This document shows positions 62,153 through 64,000 of a stretch of 64,000 bases of DNA, piece after piece. Below the pieces are notes generated by a model that was not told where the DNA came from, searched no databases, and saw only the letters and a program-made list of their open reading frames with translations. The stretch lies in the NCBI GenBank assembly GCA_004352715.1, contig SCFE01000098.1:811114-875113 (forward strand), in the 5' to 3' direction. Source of the DNA: Hofstenia miamia (taxonomy: Eukaryota > Xenacoelomorpha > Acoela). Within the stretch, counting starts at the first letter, position 1; the number at the start of each line of letters is the position of its first letter. The translations under genes were made by a program, and so were the position numbers.

Positions 62153-62477
62153 CTTAAAGCATGCAGAATTCTTGTTTCAATAAATTTATCTTCATGGGGT
62201 TAGTTTAAAATAAATGTTTATATAGATATATATCTGCTTTGTTTGAAATAGTCATTTNNNNNNNNNNNNNNNNNNNNNNNNNNNNNNNNNNNNNNNNNNN
62301 NNNNNNNNNNNNNNNNNNNNNNNNNNNNNNNNNNATATATATATATATATATATATTATATGGCTTAAACTTAAAGCATGATGCAGAATTCTTGTTTGAA
62401 TAAATTTATCTTCATGGGGTTAGTTTAAAATAAATGTTTATATAGATATATATCTGCTTTGTTTGAAATAGTCATTT
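62153..62477 (+). repeat. about 105-bp duplication flanking a 77-base gap
   Basis: The sequence from ACTTAAAGCATG to AGTCATTT at 62153-62257 recurs at 62368-62477 with a 2-base insertion and a substitution. N (62258-62334) and a TA run lie between. This is likely an unmerged overlap. Confidence 0.82.
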
Positions 62478-62657
62478 AGTATATGCACGTGGCGCGCTTT
62501 GTTTGAAAATATATAGGTTGCTTTTCATATTTCACGTAAATTCAAACTGGGGTAAGTTTATCAAAAATTTTTCTATATTTATGAAAGTATATTTGTGAAT
62601 ATAAATAAATTTTAATATTATTTATAACGTCTAAATATACATAGTATAGTTGGTTAA

Positions 62658-64000
62658 CCTCTGGTGCTTAATTACTGTCATGGCCTAACTTGTGTATCCA
62701 ATTGGAAACAATAAGAAAAAAGATGTCTAAAATTTGTTTCCAATTGGATACAATCACAGAAAATTATCATATTAAATTTTACATTTTGCGCTTAATAATT
62801 ACATTTTATCTATTTTCAGCTACATCAATGACTTGAAACCACGCCGCTAAGGTGGAGGCGTATAAAAAGCTATATAATTCAAATGAACATTATACTCTAG
62901 TTTTCGCAGGAGACAGTTCAGATATGGAAACTGATTGGGAGGAAGATTCCATTGATTCCGATACCGACGCAGAAGACAATCATCGAATTTTTTTTGCAAA
63001 ATTCTTATGCCAGCAGAAAATACAGATGTAGCCACCCTAAACATGCTATGCAAATGCCCTGTCCAATATTTTGTTCTTCCAATGAAGCGGTTGATATATT
63101 TGTACACATTAAACCATACGAAAGATTTAAACTGTACTTGGAAGCCAATCTCTTCTTATATTGTCTAACCAAACAAATACTTCCGTTTTTCATTTATGTT
63201 ATGATGAATATTTGAAGAAGCCCAGAGAAGATGTCTATGATCCGTTGTTCAAGACCACAGCTGTATTTTATAAAGTCAGAGACCTCTGCCAAAAATGGCC
63301 AATGAAAGAAAATCAACCCATTAATGAACAAATAATACATTCAAGGAAAGACAGTTGCAAACAATATGTACCTAACAAACCCGATCATTGCTGATTCAAA
63401 GTGATTTCGAGAACTGAGCTTCTATCTCCTCGTGCAGATTAGTATGGTTAGCAACATTGTTCGTTCTCTATGTTCTACACCACCATTAGGGTCAAATAAT
63501 ATCAAAGTGTATATGAATAATTATTATAATACGTTTTATCTAATGCTGCATTTAATAATGGGTTTCAAATTTTTACTACTGGAACCATGAAAAGCAACCG
63601 ACTACATAATGGCCCACTAAGTCTAAAGATCTCAAAAAGGAAGGCAGAGGCTCCCCTGATGAAGTTGTTGATTATAACTCTGAACTTTCAGTAGTCAGAT
63701 GGTTGGTAAATGCCGCCGTTATGACAAGAAAGAATTGAAAATAGTGGAAGTAGATCACCCAACATCGTTAAATAATAAAACAACCGCATGGACGGTGTTG
63801 ATCTGAAGGACATGCTGCTAAACTTATACCAAATAGATCATCTGACCAACAAATATATGCAAATTTTATTTTACCTTGTTGGAACCGTGGTAAACAATAC
63901 ATCGTTGGAGGGAATATCGATAAACTCTACTACCAGTAAAAGATATTCCAAAGAAACGAATGTCATCGTTTAATAGAAAAGCAGGAACACCTAGCCTGGT
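62658..64000 (+). mobile_element. piggyBac-type element, left end to window edge
   Basis: TTAA at 62654-62657 is followed by CCTCTGGTGCTTAATTACTG, a piggyBac-like end. Inside it an inverted subterminal pair TGTATCCAATTGGAAACA and TGTTTCCAATTGGATACA lies at about 62693-62757. A piggyBac transposase pseudogene on the plus strand follows. The right end is outside the window. Confidence 0.8.
62925..63975 (+). pseudogene. piggyBac (PGBD-like) transposase pseudogene, partial
   Basis: From ATG 62925 the frame begins with an acidic METDWEEDSIDSDTDAED stretch. It then continues in shifting frames with DVYDPLFKTTAVFYKVRDLC, ENQPINEQIIHSRKDSCKQY and VPNKPDHC, IKVYMNNYYNTFYL, TTGTMKSNRLHNGPLS and MDGVDLKDMLLNLY. 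These are the DDD-domain blocks of piggyBac transposases in the right order. The first two catalytic aspartates (IDEQ and vDNxY in active relatives) are both asparagine here (63323-63325 and 63516-63518). With the frameshifts and stops this copy is inactive. The window ends before the C-terminus. Confidence 0.88.

Overview
This window is AT-rich, intron-rich genomic DNA from an animal, most likely an invertebrate. Two conserved eukaryotic genes are visible. One is a 13-exon gene on the minus strand for a TEX2-type SMP-domain lipid-transfer protein. The other is an uninterrupted minus-strand reading frame for POLR2K/RPABC4, the small zinc subunit shared by RNA polymerases I, II and III. Everything else that can be recognised is transposon-derived. 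There are no bacterial-style operons, no CRISPR array and no convincing tRNA or rRNA gene. The phylum cannot be fixed from the sequence alone.

Layout. Positions 1-7567 lie beyond the 3' end of TEX2 and hold an 866-bp inverted-repeat element, a LINE inserted into an older LINE, and a 277-bp hAT-type MITE. Positions 7568-54260 are TEX2, read right to left. The exons are small (85-266 bp), every splice phase agrees, and the introns are up to 13.5 kb. The introns carry a restriction-like-endonuclease (R2-like) retroelement end, a Tc1 relic, hAT, mariner-type and Mutator-like MITEs, CR1/Jockey-type LINE relics, and a three-layer nest of a hAT element that received a second hAT element and a piggyBac element. 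Positions 54261-61155 contain LINE 3' ends, a large gap and an unusual array of 14-bp motifs in opposed clusters. POLR2K lies at 61156-61353. From 62658 to the window edge runs a decayed piggyBac element.

The TEX2 exons supply a proline/serine-rich N-terminal part, a PH-like region and a complete SMP domain, about 749 residues if the ATG at 54258 is the start. The two-helix membrane hairpin expected of TEX2 is not in any exon I could find. It may lie in an unrecognised exon or in an assembly gap.

Assembly quality matters here. There are 11 runs of N and two single-N positions. Several of them are flanked by near-identical copies of the same sequence, which suggests unmerged haplotypes or failed joins rather than true duplications. 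Several others sit in (TA)n or (TTA)n microsatellites.
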